From the NCBI GenBank assembly GCA_013814015.1, contig JACCQS010000050.1, positions 1-7,217 of the forward strand: a stretch of DNA of 7,217 nucleotides, read 5' to 3'. A model generated the notes under the pieces. That model saw only the letters and a list, made by a program, of their open reading frames with translations, ran no database searches and was not told where the DNA came from. Source of the DNA: Geodermatophilaceae bacterium (GTDB lineage Bacteria > Actinomycetota > Actinomycetes > Mycobacteriales > Geodermatophilaceae). The position numbers were made by a program, and so were the translations under genes. Below, piece by piece: positions 6,223 to 7,217 of this stretch. How positions within the stretch are numbered: position 1 is the first letter of the stretch; every line of letters begins with the position of its first letter.

Positions 6223-7041
6223 ATGACGATCGAACAGCTGGACTGGCACGGCGTTGACGAGGGCTGGGGCCGCAGGGCGGTCGACTTCGCGACTCTGAGC
6301 GAGCCGGCCAACTGCCGCGAGTATGTCGCTGTTCAGCACCGGCTCGCGGTCAGCGCTCCCGACCGGCTGCTCGATGTGGCGTGCGGCTCAGGGCTGGCCG
6401 TCGAGCTGGCCCGGGTCCGGGGAGCCGAATGCGCGGGAATCGACGCATCCGGTCGTCTCGTGGCTGTGGCGCGGGACCGCAACCCTGGCGCCGACATCCG
6501 GGTGGGCGACATGAACGCCCTTCCCTGGGCCGACGCGAGCTTCGACGTCGCGACCAGTTTCCGAGGAATCTGGGCCACGACACCGGTAGCCGTGAGCGAG
6601 ATCCATCGAGTTCTCGTGCCGGGCGGCCGAGTCGGTCTCACCGTGTGGGGTCACCTCAAGAAATCTCCCGGGGCCTGGGCGTTGGCCCCCTTCAAGATGG
6701 CCACCTCGGCGACGCTGGAGAACCAGGCAGCCATGGTCTCACTCGGTCGGCCCGGAGTCGGTGAGGATCTCTTGGCTCGCTTCGGTTTCGAGGACATCGA
6801 ACGAGTCGACGTGCCGTTCGTGTGGGAGTTCGCCGATCCACAGATGTTCGCCCGAGCCCTTGCCTCCACCGGACCCGCGTACGAGGCGATTCAGAACGTC
6901 GGCGAGGCGGCCTTCCTCGAGACGGCGACCCGGCAGGCCGGCCAGCTCGTACGGGACGGGCTGCCGCTGCGAGCCGCGATAGCGGTGGTCGGATTTCTCG
7001 CGCGCAAACCTGATCGCGGCGGCCGGCGTCGTGAGACATGA
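6223..7041 (+). CDS. Class I SAM-dependent methyltransferase
   Basis: The 272-aa protein has a UbiE/Methyltransf_11-type Rossmann fold. SAM motif I is LLDVACGSGLA (49-59). The acidic residue at the end of strand 2 is Asp74 in CAGIDAS. Motif II-like VGDMNALPW lies at 94-102, followed by FDVATSFRGIW and EIHRVLVPGGRVGLTVWG, the usual post-motif III region. The C-terminal half (about 150-265) should form the substrate cap; its substrate cannot be read from sequence. The family methylates small molecules such as quinones, polyketides and other secondary metabolites. Translation probably starts at the ATG at 6223, 4 nt after a sixfold AAGG repeat. It lies 50 nt after the SARP gene and 16 nt before the next gene in the same direction, so an operon with both is plausible. 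A basic tail (RKPDRGGRRRET) ends the protein. Confidence 0.92.
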   Translation: MTIEQLDWHGVDEGWGRRAVDFATLSEPANCREYVAVQHRLAVSAPDRLLDVACGSGLAVELARVRGAECAGIDASGRLVAVARDRNPGADIRVGDMNALPWADASFDVATSFRGIWATTPVAVSEIHRVLVPGGRVGLTVWGHLKKSPGAWALAPFKMATSATLENQAAMVSLGRPGVGEDLLARFGFEDIERVDVPFVWEFADPQMFARALASTGPAYEAIQNVGEAAFLETATRQAGQLVRDGLPLRAAIAVVGFLARKPDRGGRRRET

Positions 7042-7057
7042 ACGAAGGGATCGAGAT

Positions 7058-7217
7058 ATGAGCGGAATTGGCTTTCTCGGCGTTCCGGAACTCAGCCTCC
7101 AGGGGCAGCGTCTCTTCGACGACGACATCGCCGAGGTGGGCTACGTGATGAACGCGTCCAGATTGTGGGCATATCAGCCGGGGACCCTCAATGGGCTCTT
7201 CGACCTGATGCGGGACG
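7058..7217 (+). CDS. Probable carboxymuconolactone decarboxylase / AhpD-like family protein (N-terminal part, cut by window edge)
   Basis: Fifty-three codons are visible, from the ATG at 7058 to the right edge, with no stop. AAGGGA (7045-7050) lies 7 nt upstream as Shine-Dalgarno. The protein starts MSGIGFLGVPELSLQGQ and continues DIAEVGYVMNASRLWAYQP, then LNGLFDLMRD. The pattern of a (V/Y)xxN...hxxxP...hxxLhxhh helix pair resembles the N-terminal helices of carboxymuconolactone decarboxylase/AhpD-fold proteins, whose CxxC or other catalytic residues would lie downstream of the window. Family members include gamma-carboxymuconolactone decarboxylases, alkylhydroperoxidases and many small proteins of unknown role. 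The call rests on a short fragment. The gene starts 16 nt after the methyltransferase stop, so the two are very likely co-transcribed. Confidence 0.6.
   Translation, partial: MSGIGFLGVPELSLQGQRLFDDDIAEVGYVMNASRLWAYQPGTLNGLFDLMRD

Overview
The window is high-GC, densely coded actinobacterial DNA. The evidence is an edge-truncated DUF222/13E12-type gene (a family expanded in Actinobacteria), actinobacterial-type Fmt and RsmB proteins, and a SARP/BTAD regulator. I cannot assign a genus.

Left part (1-1372, minus strand): the first 134 residues of a DUF222/13E12 (REP13E12-like) protein run off the left edge. A 361-bp gene-poor stretch follows. It holds a second, degenerate copy of the DUF222 start region. 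Next is a small AAA/ABC-type ATPase gene that looks dead: Walker A and the SHGES signature remain, but a segment that should carry Walker B is missing and a one-base frameshift separates the C-terminal tail from the rest.

Middle (1459-3927, plus strand): a two-gene translation unit, fmt (methionyl-tRNA formyltransferase) and, 6 nt downstream, rsmB (16S rRNA m5C967 methyltransferase). fmt has no visible Shine-Dalgarno and is preceded by a 10-codon micro-ORF that overlaps its start as ATGA. RsmB carries a four-copy 18-bp tandem repeat encoding AAQPED-like hexapeptides, placed just before its SAM-binding domain.

Right part (4018-7217, plus strand): a 75-aa 4-oxalocrotonate-tautomerase-like protein flanked by two hairpins, a 599-aa SARP/BTAD regulator without an NB-ARC domain, a class I SAM-dependent methyltransferase whose ribosome-binding site is six copies of AAGG, and the start of a probable carboxymuconolactone-decarboxylase/AhpD-like protein cut by the right edge. 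These may form a small regulated metabolic or detoxification cassette. That grouping is inferred from orientation and spacing, and the substrate is unknown.

I see no RNA gene, CRISPR array or insertion sequence. The best leads are the tautomerase-SARP-methyltransferase-CMD cassette, the AAGG repeat in a ribosome-binding site, the decayed ATPase and the duplicated DUF222 leader. None amounts to proof of a new system.
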